From: Thalassotalea euphylliae
GTDB lineage: Bacteria; Pseudomonadota; Gammaproteobacteria; Enterobacterales; Alteromonadaceae
DNA length: 64,000 nucleotides
Direction: 5' to 3'
Assembly (NCBI RefSeq): GCF_003390375.1
Contig: NZ_QUOT01000001.1
Span: forward strand, 1,240,001-1,304,000
Numbering within the stretch: position 1 is the stretch's first letter; every line of letters starts with the position of its first letter. The notes beneath the pieces are model-generated. The model was not told where the DNA came from. It did no database searches and saw only the letters and a program-made list of their open reading frames with translations. This document shows positions 1 through 7,481 of the stretch, piece by piece. A program made the translations under genes and the position numbers.

Positions 1-102
1 AAAACCCATTTTAGATACCGTATTCGATACCTTCTGAGTAAGGCTAAAGTGGTGCCCTCTATTATCTATCAAAGATGGGTCTGCTATTACAAATTTTTTC
101 AT
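1..102 (-). CDS. Glycosyltransferase-like protein, N-terminal fragment (cut by window edge)
   Basis: An open frame starts at an ATG at 102 on the minus strand and runs off the left end of the window, giving 34 residues that begin MKKFVIADPSLIDNRGHH. A short hydrophobic start followed by an ADPSL..NRGHH stretch resembles the beginning of glycosyltransferases found in polysaccharide loci, but there is too little sequence to name a family. The start lies 24 bases downstream of the stop of the preceding glycosyltransferase gene, so it is probably the next gene of the same operon. No strong ribosome binding site is seen. Confidence 0.55.
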   Translation of the reverse strand, partial: MKKFVIADPSLIDNRGHHFSLTQKVSNTVSKMGF

Positions 103-125
103 TTTATTGATACTCAAACAACAAG

Positions 126-1250
126 CTAAAAGTAATCCCAAGCTGTGGAGGGTGGTATCATATTGAAGGGTGGCTTTCTATAAATGTCTTGATCCCTGAA
201 GTGAGCCGAATCCTCCCCTATGCCGCAGTTAAAAATTACTCGTTCATCTGTAGGCATGTGGGTTTGACCATTTAAAGCACTTAACAAACATAAGGTTTCA
301 TCCCAAGCAAAGAAATTGGCTAACGTATGGGACGGTAAGCGAGGTGGTGTGATCTCGATTTTTCTTTGAATATCAGCGGTAAATGATGTTTTGACGAACT
401 GCAAATAATCTTTCTCTGGCATCGAATAGCAATCTATCAACTGACGAAGTACTGGAATAAACTTTGCGCTATTAGTTCCCCATCCCCAACCTTGAAACCT
501 GCCAAACGGTTCTCCTTTTTTCTCTAAACCAAAATGATGACCATAAACAGTCAACACATCACTTTTTTCTCTAGTCTTAGAAAGTGCTGATTTAAACTCT
601 GTAACCATATTTCTTGAAGGAAAACAATCATCCTCTAAAACAACAAACTCCTTATATCGACTTACCATTGATTTTAGAGCCAATAAAATCATTTTTCTAA
701 ATCCATAGTTGCCGCGTTGTGTATGTATATGTTTGACAGGATAGGAAGAAACCATGTCCACTGTTTTTTCTATTTTTTTTCTTAGCTCAGGGTTGCCTTG
801 ATCGCCATCTATCCATACCTCGGTATATTTAAGGGCATGCTGCTTGCGTAAACTTTCCAGAGTAGTCTCCAAAAGCTTAGTGCGAGTAAACCCAAAAACG
901 ATTATACCAAAATCTTCCTTTTCCTCAGTTTTAACAAGCTGTAGCTCGTCCAAAATACCTGACACACACAAAGGGTCGATATAAGGTTTGGTATATTTGG
1001 CATTTACCACTTCACTATTAGCTTCGTTTGATATCGGTCTTTGGATAATCCGGGCGTCACTACTATAACTTTTACGATCATGAATTAATTTCACTAACGT
1101 CTCTAAGTAATTTTTTCTCCCCTCTTGGAAAGGTTCACTTTCAACAAGTGTTTGCCCAGCTTTATCGCATAAACTCAAAGCATTTTTAAAATCTAGACTA
1201 TTACAAGAAGACAGTGCTAAATCACAGTACTTCCAAAAATTTACTGTCAC
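126..1250 (-). CDS. GT-A fold glycosyltransferase-like protein
   Basis: A 374-residue protein, probably a cytoplasmic glycosyltransferase of a surface polysaccharide pathway. The first ~110 residues look like a helical extension. From about residue 114 a GT-A type core follows (FGIIVFGFTRTKLLETTLES), with an acidic LEDDC motif at residues 205-209 in the place of the DxD metal and nucleotide-sugar site. A WGWGT stretch and a later WDE follow, as in GT-A enzymes that act on sugar acceptors. The start is GTG, chosen because AAGGA lies 8 bases upstream; an ATG at that spot is followed at once by a stop. A terminator-like hairpin lies just upstream, between this gene and the sulfoquinovose synthase gene. 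Donor and acceptor are unknown. Confidence 0.6.
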   Translation of the reverse strand: MTVNFWKYCDLALSSCNSLDFKNALSLCDKAGQTLVESEPFQEGRKNYLETLVKLIHDRKSYSSDARIIQRPISNEANSEVVNAKYTKPYIDPLCVSGILDELQLVKTEEKEDFGIIVFGFTRTKLLETTLESLRKQHALKYTEVWIDGDQGNPELRKKIEKTVDMVSSYPVKHIHTQRGNYGFRKMILLALKSMVSRYKEFVVLEDDCFPSRNMVTEFKSALSKTREKSDVLTVYGHHFGLEKKGEPFGRFQGWGWGTNSAKFIPVLRQLIDCYSMPEKDYLQFVKTSFTADIQRKIEITPPRLPSHTLANFFAWDETLCLLSALNGQTHMPTDERVIFNCGIGEDSAHFRDQDIYRKPPFNMIPPSTAWDYF

Positions 1251-1263
1251 TACATTTTTCCTT

Positions 1264-1289
1264 AAAAAAGGGCAAGTGATAACTCGCCC
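1264..1289 (-). terminator. Rho-independent terminator after the UDP-sulfoquinovose synthase gene
   Basis: On the minus strand an 8-bp stem (GGGCGAGT pairing with ACTTGCCC, one G-T wobble) with loop TATC is followed by six T. It lies 12 bases past the stop of the sqdB-like gene and only about 14 bases before the GTG start of the next glycosyltransferase gene. It may therefore reduce rather than end transcription. Confidence 0.65.
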
Positions 1290-1301
1290 TATTTATAAAA
1301 A

Positions 1302-2465
1302 CTATTTTTTATTCCACACTGAAACACAAGGTATCTTGGATTTATCACAACGTTCAGAGTACTTCTTAGCAATCTCTCTAACTTCGGTCATTAGCCCTGA
1401 CTCTAGTGTAGTTGGTTTCAATCCAAGTGATAGAAACTTATCATTAGATACATGTAGATCATTTTCAGCTGCTTCATTTCTTGGATTCTGGACCATTTCA
1501 ACTTTCGCTCCAGCTTGGTCTGCAATCAACTGAGCTAGGTCCCTCACACGGCGAGTCTCTGTCATCTGGTTCAATATTTCAACTCGATCTCCCTTAGCTG
1601 GAGGGTTATCCAATGCTATTTCTATACATTTACAAGTATCCTGTATATGTATAAATGCTCGTGTTTGACCACCTGTGCCGTGAACTGTCATTGGATAGTC
1701 AACTGCCGCTTGCATCAAAAAGCGATTTAAAACGGTTCCATAATCACCGTCATAATCAAATCGATTAATCAAGCGCTCATCCAGTTTAGTTTCTTCTGTC
1801 TGTGTTCCCCAAACGATACCTTGATGTAAGTCCGTAATTCTAATTTGATCATTTTTATTGTAGTAGTGGAAGAACAACGCATCTTGAGTTTTGGTCATGT
1901 GATAAATAGAGCCTGGGTTAGCAGGGTAAAGAATCTCTTGCTCTGTTTCACCTAATGGAGTATCGACTTTAACTGTTAAATAGCCTTCTGGGATCTTCAT
2001 CCCTGCGGTGCCATATCCGTAGACTCCCATAGTACCTAAGTGCACTAAGTGGATATCAAGGCCAGATTCAACAATCGCAGCTAAGACATCGTGAGTTGCA
2101 TTCAAGTTATTATCTACTGTATACCGTTTATGTTTAGCTGACTTCATTGAATACGGTGCAGCTCTTTGTTCAGCAAAATGAACTATTGCTTCCGGCTTCT
2201 CTTTATTTATGAGCATCAATAACTCTTGGAAGTCTTCCCCTACAGTTAAATCTACAAACTTTATATCTCGTCCTGTCACTTCATTCCAAGCACTAATTCG
2301 ATCCTCGATAGATGATATTGGAGTTAGTGACTTTGCTCCAAGCTCTACATCAATTTTTCTTCGAGACAGATTGTCTACAATTACAACATCGTGCCCCTTA
2401 TTAGACAGGTGCAAGCTGGTAGGCCAGCCACAGAATCCATCTCCGCCTAATACTAATATTTTCAT
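1302..2465 (-). CDS. sqdB: UDP-sulfoquinovose synthase (SqdB/SQD1 family)
   Basis: A 387-residue short-chain dehydrogenase of the extended class. In the family, the enzyme converts UDP-glucose and sulfite to UDP-sulfoquinovose, the donor of the sulfonated sugar. The match is recognised along its whole length: the N-terminal NAD fold GGDGFCGWPTSLHLS (7-21), the family-specific segments SLTPISSIEDRI and HFAEQRAAPYSM, a catalytic Thr at 145 (HLGTMGVYG), the Y188-xxx-K192 pair (GSIYHMTK), and the C-terminal VHGTGGQTRAFI region. Length is close to plant SQD1 without its transit peptide. GAGGT lies upstream of the ATG. The gene follows an APS reductase gene and a sugar epimerase gene, which supports sulfite-dependent chemistry. 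Bacterial SqdB usually serves sulfolipid synthesis; here the neighbours are polysaccharide genes, so sulfoquinovose in a surface glycan is inferred. Confidence 0.85.
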   Translation of the reverse strand: MKILVLGGDGFCGWPTSLHLSNKGHDVVIVDNLSRRKIDVELGAKSLTPISSIEDRISAWNEVTGRDIKFVDLTVGEDFQELLMLINKEKPEAIVHFAEQRAAPYSMKSAKHKRYTVDNNLNATHDVLAAIVESGLDIHLVHLGTMGVYGYGTAGMKIPEGYLTVKVDTPLGETEQEILYPANPGSIYHMTKTQDALFFHYYNKNDQIRITDLHQGIVWGTQTEETKLDERLINRFDYDGDYGTVLNRFLMQAAVDYPMTVHGTGGQTRAFIHIQDTCKCIEIALDNPPAKGDRVEILNQMTETRRVRDLAQLIADQAGAKVEMVQNPRNEAAENDLHVSNDKFLSLGLKPTTLESGLMTEVREIAKKYSERCDKSKIPCVSVWNKK

Positions 2466-2477
2466 ACATTACCTCAT

Positions 2478-3386
2478 TTAAGAATAAACATTAACTTCTT
2501 GTTCAAGCAGCCTTTTGACCAACTCAATATCTCTCAAAACGTAGCGCGGATCACCGAGTACGCTAAGAGTTCTGCATTCCATGTCTTGACTAACACGCGA
2601 ATACTCTAACTCAGGGAAAAGCTCCATGAGTAAACCAACTAGTTCATTGATAGACAAATTGTACTGAACTAGATTTACGCACTTTTCTGTTTCTCCAGAA
2701 AAAATAAAGCCTATAATATGCTCTACAATTAAATCAACATGCACCACTGGGCGTTTTTGTTCACCGCTTCCAAATATATTGAGTTTGAGATTACATATTG
2801 AATCGAATAATACGGTATTAACAAACGAATTAAATTTTGCAGATGGCCTCAACCCAAAAATTGTTCCACTGCGTGCTATATGGAAATCAACCTTTCCTGA
2901 TAAACGTTCTAATTGTTTTTCGGCTTTGACTTTGCTTCTACCATAATTATTGTGGGATTCAGTAGGAGACCTTGAATCGAACATTTTATTGCCTGTCCCG
3001 TATACGGCTACAGAGCTCAGAAAAAAAAGTTTTTTTATAGAACTACTCTCTAGAACAGAATCTACAATGCTAGATGTACCCCAGTGATTTATCTGCTCAT
3101 AAAGATGAGGAACATCATCATTAAATGTTGTTCTTGTACAAGATGCCAAATGAATCACCGTTTCAAATTGATTCATGGCTTTTGTCAAGTTGTAAGAATC
3201 TAAAATATCGGCAGAAAATACTACTAGCTTTTTCGAAAATTTCGCCCTTAATTCGGAAATCTTATGTTTACTACCAGTCGAAAAATTATCGTAAACTCCT
3301 ACATAACTGCATTCCTTGCTCTCCAAAAGTTTTTCAACGAGGCAAGACCCCACATAGCCAGCTCCTCCTAATACCAATACTCTCAC
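2478..3386 (-). CDS. NAD-dependent epimerase/dehydratase
   Basis: A 302-residue extended short-chain dehydrogenase, probably acting on a nucleotide sugar. It begins RVLVLGGAGYVGSCLVEKLL, the GxxGxxG cofactor fold, and has SSVAVYG and the YGRSK (YxxxK) catalytic pair near residue 150. I chose the GTG at 3386. It has GGAGG at 3396-3400 with a 9-base spacer, while the longer frame starting at 3413 adds nine residues before the Rossmann fold and overlaps the upstream gene by 23 bases. With this start the gene begins four bases after the APS reductase stop codon. Its place between APS reductase and UDP-sulfoquinovose synthase suggests a role in preparing or modifying the same sugar, but specificity cannot be read from sequence. 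Confidence 0.8.
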   Translation of the reverse strand: MRVLVLGGAGYVGSCLVEKLLESKECSYVGVYDNFSTGSKHKISELRAKFSKKLVVFSADILDSYNLTKAMNQFETVIHLASCTRTTFNDDVPHLYEQINHWGTSSIVDSVLESSSIKKLFFLSSVAVYGTGNKMFDSRSPTESHNNYGRSKVKAEKQLERLSGKVDFHIARSGTIFGLRPSAKFNSFVNTVLFDSICNLKLNIFGSGEQKRPVVHVDLIVEHIIGFIFSGETEKCVNLVQYNLSINELVGLLMELFPELEYSRVSQDMECRTLSVLGDPRYVLRDIELVKRLLEQEVNVYS

Positions 3387-3390
3387 AATT

Positions 3391-4095
3391 TTAAACCTCC
3401 GTATGCAGACCACATTCTATTTTCTTTTGCCCTTCCCAGCGACCACTTCGCAAATCACTTCCAATACTATCAACGTACTTCTGGGTGCATGGATAGCAAC
3501 CTACACTTAGGTATCCCTCTTTTTCCAGTGGATGCTCCGGCAAAGAGTAAAGTTTTCGATAAAGGTAAATATCTTTAGCCGTCCAAGATAACATTGGGTG
3601 ATATCGTAGCAAGCCATCTTCGCTATACTCTATGGGCTTTTTCTTCGCTCTAACCGAACTTTGGTCTGCTCTTATTCCGCTTATCCAAACATCATAACCA
3701 ATAGAAATACGTTTTAGAGGTAACACTTTGTTAATATGGCAACATCTATCAGAATCTTGAGAATGCAGAAATACACCTGGTGAAACAACCTGGTCACTCA
3801 AAGAACTATCACCTTTCATGGTTTTTATGTTCAAGCCAAGCTCCTTAGATACACTTTCTATAAATTGATGAGTTTCAGGGAACAAAAAACCCGTATCTAG
3901 AACGTAAATGTCGACAGGAACATCTAATCTAGAAATAATGTGGAGAAGGGGTAAACTTTGTGATTGAAATGAAGATGTCATTAGTATTTTTTTATTTCTA
4001 AAAGACCAAAGTTCATCCTCTATCTTCTTCAATTCTGACTCCAAAAAGATTTTAAATTCTGACATTCCTACCATATTTTGTTCATGACCCTTCAT
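3391..4095 (-). CDS. cysH: Adenylylsulfate (APS) reductase, [4Fe-4S] CysH type
   Basis: A 234-residue member of the PAPS/APS reductase family, which reduces activated sulfate to sulfite using thioredoxin or glutaredoxin. The C-terminal ECGLH motif with its redox cysteine is at C228. Four further cysteines form the iron-sulfur signature: the pair CC at 118-119 (DRCCHINKVLPL) and CxxC at 200-203 (GCYPCTQ). This is the pattern of APS-using assimilatory reductases; PAPS-using CysH of E. coli type lacks these four cysteines. LDTGFLFPETHQF and SGIRADQS are family nucleotide-binding stretches. There is no cysI/cysJ beside it. It lies upstream of an epimerase gene and of a synthase that consumes sulfite, so a dedicated sulfite supply is the natural reading. 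Confidence 0.88.
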   Translation of the reverse strand: MKGHEQNMVGMSEFKIFLESELKKIEDELWSFRNKKILMTSSFQSQSLPLLHIISRLDVPVDIYVLDTGFLFPETHQFIESVSKELGLNIKTMKGDSSLSDQVVSPGVFLHSQDSDRCCHINKVLPLKRISIGYDVWISGIRADQSSVRAKKKPIEYSEDGLLRYHPMLSWTAKDIYLYRKLYSLPEHPLEKEGYLSVGCYPCTQKYVDSIGSDLRSGRWEGQKKIECGLHTEV

Positions 4096-4098
4096 ATT

Positions 4099-4143
4099 TT
4101 ATTTCCATAACAGCCCATCTGGTGTATTGCCTAACTTTGTCAT
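4099..4143 (-). CDS. Possible 14-residue leader ORF in frame with cysH
   Basis: A short frame, MTKLGNTPDGLLWK, starts at an ATG at 4143 with a strong GAGGA ribosome binding site at 4152-4156 (8-base spacing). It ends with TAA three bases before the cysH ATG and is in the same frame as cysH. The cysH ATG itself has only a weak GGAA, so re-initiation from this ORF is plausible. It could equally be a degenerated N-terminus or chance. Confidence 0.35.
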   Translation of the reverse strand: MTKLGNTPDGLLWK

Positions 4144-4179
4144 TTTTACATTCCTCATAACAATTTTCAGCCAACTTAA

Positions 4180-4208
4180 ATAATCTATTTTAAAAATCCA
4201 TTTTACAA
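4180..4208 (-). promoter_or_regulatory. Candidate sigma-70 promoter for the cysH-epimerase-sqdB operon
   Basis: On the minus strand, -35 TTGTAA (4203-4208) and -10 GATTAT (4180-4185) are separated by 17 bases. Each box matches the consensus at four of six positions. It would start a transcript about 30 bases before the small ORF. Chance matches are common in DNA this AT-rich. Confidence 0.3.
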
Positions 4209-4627
4209 TTTAGTTAATACATATAAAAACATACTGTTGCTGCTACATGACTTATGTCTTGCTTTCCACTTCAAACAAATATTACTAGATTCGAGCTAAA
4301 AAAACTCTAATTCCCCACTACACCCTGGCAGCAAAAAATATGCTATTTTTACCCCATAGTAAGAAAGAGAGTGTCTAAGCAAACTCCAGTCAATCATTAC
4401 TAAAAACAACAGACTAACTGTACGGTCCTACTAAAGAAGCGCGCAATGTCATAAGGTATTTCAGGGCATCCAAACTACTGTTGGATTACAGTTGGCTCCC
4501 TTTTATGTACCTATTTAATGTGATTCCATCAATAAGATTAAGTGTGTTTCATCTGCTATAATCTTGCGTTAAAGCTGTCATTTACCAGAGTGATTGCAAC
4601 AATCACTATATAGAAAGCTACAATAAA
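4209..4627. other. Gene-free stretch between the sulfotransferase-like and cysH genes
   Basis: About 420 bases without a convincing reading frame on either strand. It separates two same-direction transcription units of the sulfur-sugar locus. Base composition looks less regular than the coding DNA around it, with a GC-richer patch near 4430-4510, and I could not match it to a known element. No JUMPstart/ops element (GGCGGTAG) is present. It may be remnant DNA of a lost gene. Confidence 0.5.
4589..4607. repeat. Perfect 8-bp inverted repeat
   Basis: AGTGATTG and CAATCACT flank a 3-base loop, about 20 bases past the stop of the sulfotransferase-like gene. There is no T-run on the minus strand, so it is not a standard intrinsic terminator, but it could be an RNA 3'-end stabiliser or a protein site. 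Confidence 0.45.
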
Positions 4628-5590
4628 TCAAACATTTAACAACTTGGTGTAACTAGAGTTTTTTAAAGCAAGGTAATGTTCAGAACATTCGCTTTCTTGC
4701 AAGATTTCCACTGGTGCAATTCTCGTTCGTCCATTAATCACATCTGAAGTGCGGCCACTATCGCCTGTAACTTTGAACATACCAAATACATCTTCAAATA
4801 ATTCGCTAAATGGCAGCTCTAATGCACTAGTCATAAGCCGCATCTGCTGTTGTGGAGCCTTTAAAAAATCTTCATATTTGAATATCTGGTTAGGTTTAAA
4901 CTGCTCTAGTAGCAACAATAGTCGTCTACAGTACTCGTCAAAATTACTAGGTTCGAAGTTCACCCAGCCGTTCTTAACTAAAGATGAATACGAGTCTATG
5001 GGATCCCTAAATGTCAATATCGACCTAACTTCATAGTCTTCTTCTAGAAGTGATAAAACCGAGCCTTTCTCTGGAATTGATTCATGAGTATTAAAGTCAG
5101 CATGAGTATGTTCTCTTAAAACTAATGTGCCCCCCTGACCTTGAACGTGCTTATATACTTGGTCAATTGCATTTTTGAAAAGTATTCCAGCTAACTGTTT
5201 CTGATTAGGTATACCCGCGTACTTTGTTAATGACGCTATATCCGATGGCGCATACTTGGGTTTGTCTTTACCTATTGCTAAATCTGTATATGGATGTACC
5301 TCACTGAGCAAGTACACATTTGGCATTGCAGAAATGCATTTTGATATAAGTGTACCACCACTGCACGCCAAATGGTGAACTACTCGAATAACTGGTTTTT
5401 TTCGTTCATGCTGCTCGCAAATACTGTTACAGCGCGAAAGCAGTGATTTAGTATCCACTAAGTCAGCAAGATTTGCCGACAGGCTCATAATGTTCGCTAG
5501 AGAACTTCCCTGCGCTACTGAACTGTTCTGCCCAATAAGCTCGATAGCTTCATCAAGTTGGCTCTTAAAACGCTGAAAGTTAGAAGGCAC
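4628..5590 (-). CDS. Sulfotransferase-like P-loop protein
   Basis: A 320-residue protein with the two co-substrate motifs of PAPS-dependent sulfotransferases: a 5'-phosphosulfate loop (HHLACSGGTLISKC, about 72-85) and a 3'-phosphate loop with RDPIDSYSSLV (195-205, Arg195 and Ser200). The family moves a sulfuryl group from PAPS to a hydroxyl or amino group of an acceptor, usually in the cytoplasm in bacteria. The start is GTG, two bases after the stop of the coiled-coil gene, which indicates translational coupling. Together with the APS reductase and UDP-sulfoquinovose synthase downstream, it is the third sulfur gene in 4.3 kb. The acceptor is unknown; a sugar of the polysaccharide is the best guess. 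Divergent members of this fold can have other roles. Confidence 0.7.
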   Translation of the reverse strand: MPSNFQRFKSQLDEAIELIGQNSSVAQGSSLANIMSLSANLADLVDTKSLLSRCNSICEQHERKKPVIRVVHHLACSGGTLISKCISAMPNVYLLSEVHPYTDLAIGKDKPKYAPSDIASLTKYAGIPNQKQLAGILFKNAIDQVYKHVQGQGGTLVLREHTHADFNTHESIPEKGSVLSLLEEDYEVRSILTFRDPIDSYSSLVKNGWVNFEPSNFDEYCRRLLLLLEQFKPNQIFKYEDFLKAPQQQMRLMTSALELPFSELFEDVFGMFKVTGDSGRTSDVINGRTRIAPVEILQESECSEHYLALKNSSYTKLLNV

Positions 5591-5592
5591 AG

Positions 5593-7452
5593 CTATACAT
5601 TCTCGCTTGAGTCAGCTTGCCCTAATAACTCTGGGTGCTCTTGTTGCAGTTTAAAATAATACTTAGACGCTAGAGTAAGCTTTTCTTGAAGCTCTCTAAC
5701 GAGTTCAACTAGTTCATTTTCTGATTTAACTTTTTCAGCGTAAGAGTCGCGTAAGTGCTCTAAGTCTACTTGTGTTTTAGCCAACATTTTCTGGCCTAAG
5801 TTGACGCTTCGAGATTTTTCGGCAAGTTGATTTTTTAACTGTTTTACTTCTTCTTTGAGACTTTCTGCCCAGTTTTTATTTTCTATGTGCCAATGCTGCT
5901 CTTGATTTTTTAGCTTATTACACTCAGCTAACTCCTGTACTAAGTGATCTTTCTCCAAAACAAGAGAGTGTTTTTGCGATTCAAAACTAGCAGATTGTTC
6001 GATATTTAGTTTTTGTATGTTTGCCAGCTCTGACTCTAGCGAAGATACACGAGCTAGTTCTCTCTCTCTTTCTGCTACAGTTTTTTTAATTGATGATTTC
6101 AGCTCTACTATTTGAGACGTAAAATTAGTTGTAGTTTCTTCAGCCTTTTTAAGTTGATCCTTAATATCGCTCTGTAACCGGACATTGGCCTTATTAACGT
6201 CAGAAAGTTCAGCTTCTAGCTTATTTTTCTGAGCCTTAATTACAGCACACTCTTCATAGGCCTTTTCTACAGACTGTTCGAGAATTTCATTATGCGAGTT
6301 TAATTCAGCGATTGAGGCTTGGCTAAGTTTTAATTTTTCTTGTTGCTCTGAAGTACTATTTTCCAATGTCTTCAGCTCTAATTCTAGCGATTCTTTGTTT
6401 GTTTGAATTTGAGCCTTGAATTTAACATGTTCATCTTTAGCTTCCGATAGCTTTATTTCAGCAGCTACAAGGCTGGCTTTATAAGATTCAGATTCGTCGA
6501 TATAAGAAGCAACTTCATTTTCAATTTGCTCGTTTAGTTCAATCAATTGAGAATGACTCAATAGTAATTTCTCATGCTCTTTTTTAAGATCAAAATAGTT
6601 TGCTTCAAGTGTGTTGCGAGATGCCTGCCAGCTATCTCTCTCTGTATTTAGCTGTTTTTCATATTCTATTTTTTCAGCTTCAAAATCTTTTATTTTGCCT
6701 TTAAGCGCAACGCTTTCTCTTACAACATCGCTATATTCTTGTAATAGCTCTTTCTTTTTCAGCAAAATTAATTCGTGCTCTGTTTGTAAGCTATCAAGTT
6801 CATTTTTCAGCTTGCCGTTAGCACTCTCCAACTTCATCAACCCCTGAGCTTCAACAACCTGCTCAAGCTCTTCTTGCAGTTGTGCAACTTGTAGCAAAGC
6901 GAGCTCGTTTTCAGCTTTAAGCTCGCTGTTTTTGGTTTCTAGCTTTTCATTGGTTTTGGCTAAGTGACCTTTTTGTTTATCTCTATCGTCAAGGGCGTGT
7001 TCAAGCTGCGAAACGTGGGCTAGCTCCTCTTGCAACTTGAAAATTTGGAGCAAAGCTAGCTCTTTTTCCGACACTAGCTTGGTGTTTTTAACTGCTAACT
7101 CTTCGTTTATCTGCCCTAGCTGAGCCTCTCGATTTCCTCTACGAGTAATCTCAGATTCAAGCTGCGACGCCTGCTCTCTATACACTCTGGCTTCATTGGT
7201 GATTTTTTCTAGCTGAGCTTTAATGTGTTCGGCAAAACTATGTTCAGCAGTCAATTGGTAAGCTTTATCTTCTTTTCTAGCTTTGCGCAGCAAACTGCGG
7301 GTAGGAGAATCATTCGGCACACCTAAGTAATTAGTTTCACCTTCTCTCAATTTGCTATATTCAACGTAGTAATGATCCAGCTCTTCTTGCAACTGAGAAA
7401 CCTGCAATAACGCTAGCTCTAATTCTGCATCCTGCTCAAGATGATGTTGCAT
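5593..7452 (-). CDS. Long coiled-coil protein of the polysaccharide export operon
   Basis: A 619-residue protein with no recognised catalytic domain and no signal peptide or membrane segment. Almost the whole length is charged heptad-type sequence rich in Glu, Lys, Leu and Gln, so a long coiled coil is predicted. A motif of the form ELALLQVxQLQEEL recurs at about residues 12-25, 131-144 and 183-196, with a weaker copy near 236. The only break is a proline-containing segment (residues 45-55). It lies 29 bases downstream of wzt and is coupled to the sulfotransferase-like gene. In ABC-exported O antigens a coiled coil of WbdD acts as the chain-length ruler, so a scaffold or ruler role is conceivable. 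It remains a hypothesis, because WbdD carries kinase and methyltransferase domains that are absent here. Confidence 0.75.
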   Translation of the reverse strand: MQHHLEQDAELELALLQVSQLQEELDHYYVEYSKLREGETNYLGVPNDSPTRSLLRKARKEDKAYQLTAEHSFAEHIKAQLEKITNEARVYREQASQLESEITRRGNREAQLGQINEELAVKNTKLVSEKELALLQIFKLQEELAHVSQLEHALDDRDKQKGHLAKTNEKLETKNSELKAENELALLQVAQLQEELEQVVEAQGLMKLESANGKLKNELDSLQTEHELILLKKKELLQEYSDVVRESVALKGKIKDFEAEKIEYEKQLNTERDSWQASRNTLEANYFDLKKEHEKLLLSHSQLIELNEQIENEVASYIDESESYKASLVAAEIKLSEAKDEHVKFKAQIQTNKESLELELKTLENSTSEQQEKLKLSQASIAELNSHNEILEQSVEKAYEECAVIKAQKNKLEAELSDVNKANVRLQSDIKDQLKKAEETTTNFTSQIVELKSSIKKTVAERERELARVSSLESELANIQKLNIEQSASFESQKHSLVLEKDHLVQELAECNKLKNQEQHWHIENKNWAESLKEEVKQLKNQLAEKSRSVNLGQKMLAKTQVDLEHLRDSYAEKVKSENELVELVRELQEKLTLASKYYFKLQQEHPELLGQADSSENV

Positions 7453-7481
7453 AGTTATACCTTAATTATACCTTTCATAAT

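Noticed and set aside
1276..1533. 85-codon plus-strand frame over the end of the UDP-sulfoquinovose synthase gene
   Set aside because: It is antisense to a strongly recognised protein and its translation has no protein-like pattern.
4144..4627. Insertion sequence or transposase remnant between the sulfotransferase-like and cysH genes
   Set aside because: Translations of all frames are full of stops, and no terminal inverted repeats or target duplications could be seen.
6900..7452. Tandem DNA repeat in the coiled-coil gene
   Set aside because: The protein motif recurs three times but the DNA copies differ at many third positions and are unevenly spaced, so it is an old protein repeat and not a recent DNA duplication.
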